A stretch of 64,000 nt of DNA from Rosa chinensis (Eukaryota > Streptophyta > Magnoliopsida > Rosales > Rosaceae): positions 18,715,501-18,779,500 of the forward strand of contig NC_037092.1 of the NCBI RefSeq assembly GCF_002994745.2. The letters run 5' to 3'. Both the position numbers and the translations under genes were made by a program. Under the pieces are notes generated by a model. It ran no database searches, was not told the DNA's origin, and worked only from the letters and a program-made list of their open reading frames with translations. Positions 11,235 through 21,509 of the stretch are shown one piece after another; position 1 is the first letter of the stretch, and the number at the start of each line of letters is the position of its first letter.

Positions 11235-11894
11235 CTGCACAGAGGATGAATAAAAGAAATCAATATTCAAGCATCTCCACTCAAATGTATTAGCCTAATT
11301 CAGCAACCCACAAATTAGATAAAGCTAGATATCTATATAGGTACGTAGTAGGCTAGTAGCTCCTCTCTTTGATCAAATTTTTCGTTTTGGTATAGGTCTC
11401 TTCAGTTTAATCAGTAACACAGGATTTTACAGTGAGGAAAATTTGCCTCACACTCCTTATACCACATCAAACGATGGACTTCCATATCATTCCAAATTCC
11501 AAGCAATGATGTCAAAATTGGTATTTGAATTAAATGAATGACTAGCTAGAAAATTACACGCACAAATTCAGCAAATCCAACCCACCCAAGAACTGGGATT
11601 TATCAGAATTAACAATTTCATTAGTTTTAACAATTTCAATTTGGGTTTTATCAATTTGGAGATGAATTGGGTTGTCTTAGAATACCTCTTTAACATCCAA
11701 GATTCGGTGGAGTGACTGGAGTGAATAACCCAGCAAGGCAGCAACTGATCATGCCTCAAGGGCCGAGCTGCCGAAGAACTGATGAAGATCAGAAACTTCA
11801 AAAAATAAATGGAATATTCAAATATAAAGGAGAAGAAGAAGAAGAAGAATAGAAGAAGATGAGGAGAAGTAGACGGAGAGGGTGAGAGAGATAC

Positions 11895-12103
11895 CTGGAG
11901 GCTGGACCGCTGGAGCTCAGAGCCAGCTGCTTCACCACCCAACTAGTCTTATCAGACGATCTCCCCCACAGCACCACCAAAAACCCAATTATCAACTCAA
12001 TTGAGGTCGTCGCTATCACCACCGCCATGTCCGTCACCGAGCCTCCCAGCGAAACCCCAAGCGCCGACTCCAGCTTTCGCACCAATTCCGAATTCAAACT
12101 CAC
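11895..12103 (-). pseudogene. Captured exon 1 of NADPH-cytochrome P450 reductase
   Basis: The minus-strand peptide after the first codon reads SLNSELVRKLESALGVSLGG, then IATTSIELIIGFLVVLWGRS. It matches the N-terminal membrane anchor of plant P450 reductases (class with a short N-terminus), where a short hydrophobic helix ends in LW..SS. The start codon here is GTG at 12103 where the family has ATG, so the original start is lost. After about 60 residues the frame departs from the family, and a donor (CTCCAG|GTATCT) follows. The FMN, FAD and NADPH domains are absent. A 5'-leader with a long GA repeat lies upstream. Confidence 0.7.
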
Positions 12104-12193
12104 CGTCGGTAAATCTCCGACCTGATTCCCTCGATCTCTATGAAATGAATCGGAGCCGCGGAGCTCTTGATTTTCTCGAGGTTGGTGAACTAG

Positions 12194-12198
<5 letters not shown>

Positions 12199-12265
<67 letters not shown>
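12199..12265. repeat. (GA)n microsatellite, about 67 bp
   Basis: An uninterrupted GA run. On the minus strand it is a CT-rich leader about 95 bp upstream of the captured reductase exon. Confidence 0.95.
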
Positions 12266-12267
<2 letters not shown>

Positions 12268-12549
12268 TAGGGTTTGGAAGGACAAGGAAGCGAGAGAGAA
12301 GGAGAAGAGAGAAAAGTGTTGGTCGGAGGCGGGGAAAGATGAAGAGGAGAGTTAGGAGAAAATGAGTTGTTCACGGTTAGGGTTTGCGAAGTAAATGCAA
12401 GTGTGGGAAAATATATCCAAGTGTGGGAATTAAAATTTTTGTTCCCACCTTCAACTGTTTTAATTTTAAGTTCCCCGCTCCGGTTTTTGTGATTCCCGCA
12501 AAAATTTTAACAAAAGTTTTTTAGGGAGGGGGAATCTAGGGGTCATCAT

Positions 12550-15500
12550 GAATGCGGAAATTGTTGAAATTTCTAATGTTAGTGGATATTCATATGCAAA
12601 CAACATCCGGAGGTTCATTTTAAAAAATTCTATTTCGTCCCCCATTTTGTTCATAGAGCGTAACAAGCCTAATAAACTAGTTATACATTACAAGACATAT
12701 AAAAATCATGTGCGATCCAAAAATTTTGAAATGAAAATCGATCAATCGAAAAATTCTTATATGTTTATACAATAGTGATAGGTATTGTGTAAAGAAATTA
12801 GGCCGATCCGCCGTGAATAAGCCACCTAACGGAGCGGTCAACGCTTTGCACGAGCAAACTTCCCTAAGGGGAGCGGCACCATGTGCGGACAAACTTTGAG
12901 GAATTTTGACATCCGTAAGTAGACCCCCTACCCATGAGAGTGCGGGAGCTGAAAGATCGAAAAAAGTGAATTGCCAAGGACCGGTTAAGAGCATATTTGT
13001 TTATGTTCTATTTAGGGTATTGAGTTGACCGGGTAGATCGAGGTCCAACCGAATGCGGAAATTGTTGAAATTTCTACCACTAACATATATTCATATGCAA
13101 ACAACATCCAGAGGTTCATTTTAAAAAATTCCATTTTGTCCCCCATTTTGCTCATGGAGGGTAACAAGCCTAATAAACTAGTTATACTACATTACAAGAC
13201 ATATAAGAATTATGTGCGATCCAAAAATTTTGAAATGAAAATCGATCAATCGGAAAATTCTTATATGTTTATACAATAGTGATAGGTATTGTGTAAAGAA
13301 ATTAGGCCGATCTGCCGTTAATAAGGCACCTAACGGAGCGGTCAATGCTTTGCACAAGCAAACTTCCCTAAAGGGAGCGGCACCATGCGCGGACAAACGT
13401 TGCGGAATTTTGACATCCGTAAGTAGACCCCCTACCCATGAGAGTGTGGGAGCTGAAAGATCGAAAAAAGTGAATTGCCAAGGACCGGTTAAGAGCATAT
13501 TTGTTTTATGTTCTATTTAGGGTGTTGAGTTGACCGGGTAGATCGAGGTCCAACCGAATGCGGAAATTGCTGAAATTTCTACCACTAACATATATTCATA
13601 TGAAAACAACATCCAGCGGTTCATTTTAAAAAATTCCATTTCGTCCCCCATTTTGCTCATGGAGGGTAACAAGCCTAATAAACTAGTTATACTACATTAC
13701 AAGACATATAAGAATTATGTGCGATCCAAAAATTTTGAAATGAAAATCGATCAATCGGAAAATTCTTATATGTTTATACAATAGTGATAGGTATTGTGTA
13801 AAGAAATCAGGCCGATCCGCCGTGAATAAGCCACCTAACGGAGCGGTCAACACTTTGCACGAGCAAACTTCCCTAAGGGGAGCGGCACCATGCGCGGACA
13901 AACGTTGCGGAATTTTGACATCCGTAAGTAGACCCCCAGCCCATGAGAGTGTGGGAGCTGAAAGATCGAAAAAAGTGAATTGCCAAGGACCGGTTAAGAG
14001 CATATTTGTTTTATGTTCTATTTAGGGTATTGAGTTGACCGGGTAGATCGAGGTCCAACCGAATGCGGAAATTGTTGAAATTTCTACCACTAACATATAT
14101 TCATATGCAAACAACATCCAGCGGTTCATTTTAAAAAATTCCATTTCGTCCCCCATTTTGCTCAGGGAGAGTAACAAGCCTAATAAACTAGTTATACTAC
14201 ATTACAAGACATATAAGCATTATGTGCGATCCAAAAATTTTAAAATGAAAATCAATCAATCGGAAAATTCTTATATGTTTATACAATAGTGATAGGTATT
14301 GTGTAAAGAAATTAGGTCGATCCGCCATGAATAAGCCACCTAACGGAGCGGTCAACACTTTGCACGAGGAAACTTCCCTAAGGGGAGCGGCACCATGCGC
14401 GGACAAACGTTGCGGAATTTTGACATCCGTAAGTAGACCCCCAGCCCATGAGAGTGTGGGAGCTGAAAGATCGAAAAAAGTGAATTGCCAAGGACCGGTT
14501 AAGAGCATATTTGTTTTATGTTCTATTTAGGGTGTTGAGTTGACCGGGTAGATCGAGGTCCAACCGAATGCGGAAATTGCTGAAATTTCTACCACTAACA
14601 TATATTCATATGCAAACAACATCCAATGGTTCATTTTAAAAAAATCCATTTCGTCCCCCATTTTGCTCATGGAGGGTAACAAGCCTAATAAACTAGTTAT
14701 ACTACATTACAAGACATATAAGCATTATGTGCGATCCAAAAATTTTGAAATGAAAATCGATCAATCGGAAAATTCTTATATGTTTATACAATAGTGATAG
14801 GTATTGTGTAAAGAAATTAGGCCGATCTGCCGTGAATAAGCCACCTAACGGAGCGGTCAACGCTTTGCACAAGCAAACTTCCCTAAGGGGAGCGGCACCA
14901 TGCGCGGACAAACGTTGCGGAATTTTGACATCCGTAAGTAGACCCCCTACCCATGAGAGTGTGGGAGCTGAAAGATCGAAAAAAAGTGAATTGCCAAGGA
15001 CCGATTAAGAGCATATTTGTTTTATGTTCTATTTAGGGTGTTGAGTTGACCGGGTAGATCGAGGTCCAACCGAATGCAGAAATTGCTGAAATTTCTACCA
15101 CTAACATATATTCATATGAAAACAACATCCAGCGGTTCATTTTAAAAAATTCCATTTCGTCCCCATTTTGCTCATGGAGGGTAACAAGTCTAATAAACTA
15201 GTTATACTACATTACAAGACATATAAGAATTATGTGCGATCCAAAAATTTTGAAATGAAAATCGATCAATCGGAAAATTCTTATATGTTTATACAATAGT
15301 GATAGGTATTGTGTAAAGAAATTAGGCCAATCCGCCGTGAATAAGCCACCTAACGGAGCGGTCAACACTTTGCACGAGCAAACTTCCCTAAGGGGAGCGG
15401 CACCATGCGCGGACAAACGTTGCGGAATTTTGACATCCGTAAGTAGACCCCCTACCCATGAGAGTGTGGGAGATGAAAGATCGAAAAAAGTGAATTGCCA

Positions 15501-15690
15501 AGGACCGGTTAAGAGCATATTTGTTTTATGTTCTATTTAGGGTATTGAGTTGACCGGGTAGATCAAGGTCCAAAAGAAGGAGGAAATTGCTGAAATTTCT
15601 ACCACTAACATATATTCATATGCAAATAACATCCAGCGGTGTATTTTAAAAAATTTCATTTCGTCCTCCATTTTGCTCATTAAGAAGTTA
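12550..15690. repeat. Six-copy 505-bp tandem array inside the CACTA element
   Basis: Units begin with gaatgcggaaattg (or a variant) at 12550, 13051, 13556, 14061, 14566 and 15072. A partial seventh starts at 15576. Unit length is 501-506 bp and neighbours differ by only a few bases. Each unit has a minus-strand frame of about 103 codons (for example 13692-14003) and a shorter plus-strand frame. They stay open mainly because the units are near-identical, and no known protein motif is seen, so I treat the array as satellite-like DNA. Confidence 0.93.
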
Positions 15691-15699
15691 ACATTACAT

Positions 15700-16261
15700 T
15701 GGTAAAAAGGTTTCAACTCGACCAATTGATTATTTTTAGTTATGTTGATTACTTGATTTATTTCAAAATTGGTATTACATGAATATATTGTCCAATTTGA
15801 AATAATAGCTTTGTAATTATTACAATTAATTAGTTAACAGTAATTATTGGTAAATATTAAAATACCCATAAGATTATATTAAAACGGCGCCATTTTTGCC
15901 GAATTAACGGTTAATTCTTTTAAAAAAATTATTTTTTCTTCTTCTCAAAATATGGCTCAATTTAAAAGACTCATTTCCTAATATGGCAGATTGAAATAAT
16001 TTTCTACACTTCCATAGTTTTATACATATAACACATGTAATAGAAAATAACAAAAATAAAATATAAATTTTAGGGCCGGGCTTTAAGGGCCGGGCCGGGC
16101 CTAGCCCTTATGGGCTCAATCGGGCCGGGCCGTAGGGTAGGGCCGGGCTTTATTTGTGTCACCCATACCCTACCCTAAATAAAAAAGGGTCGGGCCGGCC
16201 CTACTGGCCAGGCGGGCTTAGGGCCCAAGGGCCATATGATGAGGCCTAGGGGAATCTAACT
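15700..16261. other. CACTA interior spacer with a GGGCCGGGC block
   Basis: AT-rich DNA, then about 160 bp (16075-16240) of repeated gggccgggc and ggcccggcc words. No gene was seen. Confidence 0.55.
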
Positions 16262-16853
16262 TCAGACAACAGCATTTAGGGTGCATTGTCTGATGATAAT
16301 GTGACAACAGATGAATAAAAACAGTTGTGTGAAACCAAATCAGACAATATCTTTTTAGCAAGTATTGACTTAAAAGTTATTGCACAATAGACAATGAATA
16401 ACAGTTGTGTGATTGACCAATCAGACAACATCAAAAATCAACCATTGTCTGAATAAACCTTGGACAACATTGAAATAATAACTATTGTCTGAATTGACCA
16501 TTCAGACAACATCAAAAATCAACCATTGTGTGAATAAACCTTGGACAACATTGAAATAATAACTGTTGTCTGAATTGATCCATTCAGACAACATCAAAAA
16601 TCAACCATTGTCTGAATAAACCTTGGACAACATTGAAATAATAACTGTTGTCTGAATTGATCCATTCAGACAACATCTATTATATCAACCATTGTCTGAA
16701 AAGTAATTGCACAAGAGCCAAGTAATGACTGTCGTTGGATTCGAAAATTCAGACGACATATATTTTTTTGCTGTTGTCTGATTATTTCAGACGACAGTTA
16801 AAATGTTTGCTGTCGTCTGATATGTGTTGTCTGATTGAAAAATTGGTGTAGTG
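16262..16853. repeat. Right sub-terminal repeats of the CACTA element
   Basis: Several copies of a roughly 80-87-bp unit carrying cagacaacatcaaaaatcaa and ccattgtctgaataaacctt (from about 16420 to 16690). Many ttgtctga/tcagacaa sites follow in both orientations up to the TIR. The layout matches transposase-binding repeats of CACTA elements. Confidence 0.8.
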
Positions 16854-17077
16854 CGCGGTCTCCGGTGACCGGAGTCCGGCGTCTAGTGACCGGAATCCGA
16901 CAACCAGTCACCAGAATCCCGAATCCGACTGCTTGACTGGTAACCGGATTCTGGCGTCTGATTTTATTACCCCCTCCCCCCCCCCCCAAATAATCATATT
17001 AACCCCCCAATAAACCTAATTATTTTGGTTAATGAATCTAGCAGCATTTTGTTGAAATGACCTGTAATAAATGAACC

Positions 17078-17290
17078 ATAGTTAAGACATTATTGCAGGG
17101 CAATAATCTGTCTATTGCCTCCCAATAGACCACCCCAAAAATCACCAGTTTCTATCATTGACAGATTATTGTACTTTAATAAACTCAAAACAACATAAGA
17201 CTTATCAAAACTTTAATTTCAATGATTAATTAACCACAATTAAGAAATTATTGAGGGGCAATAATCTATCTATTGCCCCCAATAGACCAC
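17078..17290. repeat. Diverged direct repeat in the right arm of the outer MULE
   Basis: Two related stretches of about 60 bp, sharing gggcaataatctgtctattg (near 17098) and gggcaataatctatctattg (near 17256), each followed by ccaatagacca. No coding signal. Confidence 0.7.
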
Positions 17291-17741
17291 AGTTTTGACG
17301 TCGTCTGAGACCTGCAAACGAAGCCCAGACCCGATTCCGGCGTGGAGAGCTTCCCGGACATCTGACGAACAAAACCGGCGAAGCCCAGAGGGGTTGGGAT
17401 CGTGGAGTTGGATGGCGTCATCCTCTGGTGGTCCGACGGTGGGACAGAGCGGCGGTAGTGGAGGCCATCATCGATGGTGGAGTGGTGGGCGTGGTGGCTT
17501 AGAGAGAGAGAGAAAGAGAAAGAGAGCCTGAGACAAGGTTAGAGAAAGAGAGAGAGAGTGAGAGAGAGAGAAATCGATGAGGGGGACAAGAGAGAGATAT
17601 GAGTGTAATTTGTTAATTAAAATGAGGGCAATACTGTCAAACACTGTTAGATTGGGTAAATGGGGTTAAAAAACTCTTGGTGAAGTAAGTGAGCAATTTT
17701 TGGGCTAAAATTGGGTAAGTGGTCACGACCCCTACAATCAA

Positions 17742-18070
17742 TGGTGCGACCGAACTCATTTGATCCGATATCAATCTTTTTCGTTATACTAGCATTTCTC
17801 TACACATGCTTTATATAAGTAAGTTATTTTTTTTTTTTCAGAAAATAAAAAAGAAAAGAGTTAGTTATTGCAAAGAAAAGAAAATGGGAGAGAGAAAAAT
17901 GAGTTGTGGGTACTTTTTTTATAAAAAAAAAAATTATAATAAAAATATATTTTGTAAATGTCTTAATTATCTTTATGATTTAATTAATTCTCAAAGTTTA
18001 TTAATCTTCTAGGGTCAATTCTGTCAAAATTTTAGATTTTGGCTAACAAACAAGGCCTCTAAGAGAATAA

Positions 18071-18104
<34 letters not shown>
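17742..18104. other. Intergenic with (TA)n at the right end
   Basis: AT-rich spacer with A and T runs. A (TA)n tract at about 18077-18104 abuts the next element. No gene was seen. Confidence 0.5.
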
Positions 18105-18106
<2 letters not shown>

Positions 18107-19250
18107 ATGCTGCTATTCACACACCTCTTTTCTCTATTCACACACCCCCTCTATTTTTCTATTACTTTAATTCAATTTTTTTCACAAATAACCCTAACTA
18201 CCCTCCTTTGTAATTTTGTTTCTTTTTCTTTTTCTTTTTTATATCTGCCAAGTCAATCATGAATTATATGATAAATTAATTTTTTTACCTATAAATGAAG
18301 GAAAAATAATACATTCATTAAGTGGAAAAATAATATGTTCATTAAGTGGAATGAACTGTATTATTAGACAAGGAATATGCTTCCCATGTAATTACGTTCA
18401 ACCAAATGAATCCAAATTGCAAAGATCTTCCAAGTAACACTAATTTTCTACAGTAAATATGGTTTTCCTCTCCACACTTTGATTGTTAAGTAGAAAGGTA
18501 CCTAACTTAATTCAACATTGTGAAGAGAATGCCAATCCAATAGCTAGTTGGTTATTTAGAGTAGTAGTTACAGTTACTGAACTGAAATGTATAAATGGTT
18601 GGTTAGAGGGGTAGCAGTTACAAAACCATAATATATCAAATTGAATGGAATCTTGTGCAATATTTTATCCTTATCTTGTGAATGTCATTGTTGATTAAGA
18701 AGAAGAAGGAAAAAAAAAACTGATTGGTAAGACAAAATGCTATCTGTCAAAAGTCCAGCACTTAGTGTGGCAAAGTTTAGAGCTCAAATCCATGTGACTG
18801 AATTTTGGAATTCAGATATGTCATGACTGCTTTACAAAATTGAAGAAAGGTATAAGCATATCACCTAAACTAAAGGAGATCCAAAACCTCTCACATCTGC
18901 TTCAGCAACGTTGATTCAAGATACCATTCCCAGTGTTTTAGCTATTGTTCCATTGGTGGAATAAAGCATTCTATAGAGTGATGATATGACTAATTTGTTC
19001 AACCCTTAATTTAATCTATGTTTGGTGTAGCGAAAATAGAAAATTAAGAATGTATTATGCAAGGCTAGAATAATCAAAATATGATCGAACATACAATTGT
19101 CAACATTAAGATTTGAGAATAATTGACTTGCCAAATAGAAAAAAGAAAAAAAGAAAAAAAATTGCAATAGAGGGTAGTCAGGGTAATTTGTTAAAAAAAA
19201 TTGAATTAAAGTAATAGATAAATAGAAGGGGTGTATGAATAACACCACCC
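18105..19250. mobile_element. TIR DNA transposon, 1,146 bp, non-autonomous
   Basis: The left end reads ggatgctgctattcacacac; the right end, reverse-complemented, reads gggtggtgttattcatacac. The inverted match extends for about 100 bp and includes ttactttaattcaattttt. Both ends abut TA repeats, so the target duplication (TA or a longer TA run) cannot be resolved and the superfamily is left open. No transposase frame is present. Confidence 0.75.
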
Positions 19251-19262
19251 TATATATATATA

Positions 19263-19712
19263 GGAATTTTCTCAGGTGCGGACGTCCGTACCGAAAATAC
19301 AAGGAATTTTCTAAGGTGCGGACGTCCGTACAGAATTTTCGGTACGGATTTCCTGTTTTCGACCACTTTTCGGCCACATTTTTACATCTTAACCGTCCAG
19401 TTTTTAGGTCCTAGTGTATAGATCAGCTCTACAAAATTTCAGCCAATTTGGTGATCGTTAAGGCATCCAAAACTGCATTTTACACAAACGGACCGAATCT
19501 GTTGAACCGGAACCGTTCGTATTTATAATGGTAAATTGCAGTTTTGGATGCCTTAATGATCACCAAATTGGCTGAAATTTTGTAGAGGTGATCTATACAC
19601 TAGGACCTAAAAACTGAACGGTTAAGATGTAAAAATGTGGCCAGAAAGTGGTCGAAAACAGGAAATCCGTATCGTCCGCTCGGTACGGACGTCCGTACCT
19701 GAGACGGACTGT
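19263..19712. mobile_element. Fold-back MITE, copy 1
   Basis: Two long arms are inverted copies of each other, including ggtgcggacgtccgta, cgaccacttttcggccacat and tttcagccaatttggtgatc. Only a short centre is unpaired. The left end is partly duplicated (ggaattttct.aggtgcgg occurs twice). TA repeats flank it. Related copies lie at 36005 and 50767. Confidence 0.8.
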
Positions 19713-19744
19713 GTGTATATATATATATCAAAAATCCTTGGTTT

Positions 19745-20923
19745 CATAACCAAAAAAACCCTAGAGAGCGAAAAGAAAAAAGGAGCGACCTCCGGCGGCA
19801 CGCCCTTGTGGCGACGTCGTCAGACGGGATGAGAGTGGACCTAGTGTCCGATGTAGAGTGTTCTTGGAATAATCTTAGTCAGAGGGGTAGCCGCTTGGTG
19901 GTTTCGCTGTCCAAAAGGAGAGGAGGCTTTGCCGAGGCAGATCGGAGCAGATTCGGTGGTTGGTGGTGGGGTGGGGATCGATCTCTCAGCACGCGGTTAG
20001 CGGGCAGCCGGAGGTGACAGAGGGATCCAGATCAGATCGGGGTGACCCGAGTTGGTTGGGGGGTGGCGGCGATGCATGCCAGCATGTTGGGGAGTGCGGC
20101 GAGCTGGGGGGATGGCCGGAGGCTGCTCGGTGCGGTGGGTTGTCCGCTTTGTCTTGCAGATCGGTGGCGAGGTGACGGGGCCTAGGTTTTGCCGGTCGGT
20201 GTACCAAAAAAAAAGGATTAGTTGAGTTTGGCTTGGGTTTATTTGTGTTAGGTTTAGCTGTTGGGTCGGGCGCACTGCAGGTTGTGGCAGAGACACTATT
20301 CTCTTTGGCCGGCTAGAGGGTTGTACCTGTTCTGAAGTTGGGTCAGTAGTGATGGTGAAAAAGTCTGGCTGCACAGACAATCATCCTTGGCCTTCTTGTG
20401 GGTCGTTCTCGTCTGGATTCGGGTCGAAGGCGATTTGGAGCAGTAGTGGATTGACGGTGTTGACAGTAGGGTCGTGACGGTGTTGGGTTTACTTTAGTCC
20501 CAGGTCCATTCGGCCCAGCAATTCTCTGTGATCGGGTTCGAAGTCACAACAAGTGTAGGCTTGGTCGATCAAAGGCAAAGTCAAGTGGATTTTGGGTGGT
20601 GAGTTAGTGTTGACAAAGTTGAGTGTCAAGGAGTTACGTTGTTCCTGCGCAGTTTGTCTTTGCCATATAGTTGTTGTGCGAGTTTTTTAGTTTTTTAAGT
20701 CTGTAGTTGTCATTTTGTGAAACGTGATGGCGCTAAGTTTGCTCACTCTTTGGCAAAATGGTTTTTTTGGAGTCAGGGCCTTTTGGCTCCTTCAGTCAGT
20801 CTTTATTGAATATTAGAGTTCCAGTGTGAAGTCTAGTGGCCGTTTCTGTGTAAGAGATGTTGCCCAAAACTCGTTGTAACCAGTTCATTATTAATGAAGT
20901 TTTTCCTTGATAAAAAAAAAAAA
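19745..20923 (+). mobile_element. Poly(A) retroposon A
   Basis: The segment ends in a run of about 16 A and is flanked by a near-perfect direct repeat, aaaaatccttggttt (19730-19744) and aaaaatccgtggttt (20924-20938). A poly(A) tail with a 15-bp target duplication indicates insertion by LINE machinery. The interior is GC-richer than its surroundings and shows no reverse transcriptase motif, so it may be a non-autonomous or truncated LINE, or a retrocopy of an unidentified transcript. Confidence 0.75.
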
Positions 20924-20938
20924 AAAAATCCGTGGTTT

Positions 20939-21230
20939 GGATGGAAAGTGATTACAGTCGTAAGGTAAGAGAAGGTTGAAAACACACCTACTCATCTTCA
21001 ATTTCTTAAGGTTTGTTGTTACATTTCTATAATGACAAGTGCCAATCTTTGGCATCGAAATTAATCAATATGTAAACTAATGGAGAATCATATTTGATTA
21101 ATTTCACTTTTAAAGTATAATTTTATCAGTTTATACCTGCTTATATATAGTTGGTGAGATGTTGGACTATCATTTTTCTCTATTATTCTGACCGCGTTGA
21201 TTGGTTATTTCCATGGAGATTGCATTATGT
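20939..21230. other. Spacer, no supported feature
   Basis: AT-rich DNA between retroposon insertions. Nothing recognised. Confidence 0.4.
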
Positions 21231-21246
21231 AAATTCTGGTTCCGTT

Positions 21247-21268
21247 TTTTTTTTTTTTTTTGAGAATA
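21247..21268 (-). mobile_element. Tail-only retroposon insertion (poly-T, 22 bp)
   Basis: About 15 T followed by gagaata lies between two perfect 16-bp direct repeats, aaattctggttccgtt (21231-21246 and 21269-21284). This is what a minus-strand LINE-type insertion looks like when reverse transcription stops just beyond the poly(A) tail. Confidence 0.75.
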
Positions 21269-21509
21269 AAATTCTGGTTCCGTTCAGATGTCAACTTCAA
21301 CAAGAAACCAAAATGTCCACTTGATTGCCACTTGGCACCCATACATGGATACTATTGAAAAATTCTTGGGCATATTTGACCCACCAAATAAGAATTATTC
21401 TCAACTGGCGTAATTAAACCAAATGGAGATTCTCGATCTGATGATTGCTAGCTTTAAGCTTTAATGGAATATTTCGAATTGATAGGTTTTTTTAAACTAG
21501 TAGTTTGCC

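Larger units (their letters stand above)
2692..16853. mobile_element. CACTA (En/Spm-like) transposon, 14,162 bp, non-autonomous
   Basis: Both ends begin CACTACACCAATTTTTCAAT (right end reverse-complemented), a TIR of about 26 bp. The 3-bp target duplication CGC lies at 2689-2691 and 16854-16856. The sub-terminal regions are rich in TCAGACAACAG-type motifs on both strands, as expected for transposase-binding repeats of this superfamily. No TNPA/TNPD-type transposase frame was seen. The interior holds exon-like host gene fragments, an LTR element (6094-10837) and a 505-bp tandem array (12550-15690). Confidence 0.92.
2458..17732. mobile_element. Outer MULE, split by a CACTA insertion
   Basis: The ends are inverted repeats. 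The left starts ggggaaatgatcatttaccc; the right, reverse-complemented, starts ggggtcgtgaccacttaccc. The match continues for roughly 90 bp, including a shared AGTTTTTTAACC-type block. Perfect 9-bp duplications TACAATCAA flank it at 2449-2457 and 17733-17741. Without the CACTA insert the element is about 1.1 kb (2458-2691 plus 16857-17732). The right arm holds a proline/glycine-rich GC-richer block (17290-17530) that may be captured gene sequence, but I cannot name it. Confidence 0.85.

Noticed and set aside
12138..12374. Leu/Ser-repeat and Glu/Arg-repeat frames over GA tracts
   Set aside because: They are translations of microsatellites; the same holds at 52412-52597.
13692..14003. 103-codon minus-strand frame repeated in the 505-bp units
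   Set aside because: Its repetition follows from unit identity. It has no known motif, and the first and fifth units carry altered or shortened versions.
17295..17531. Captured gene in the right arm of the outer MULE
   Set aside because: A GC-richer open frame is present, but no family resemblance or splice border could be shown.
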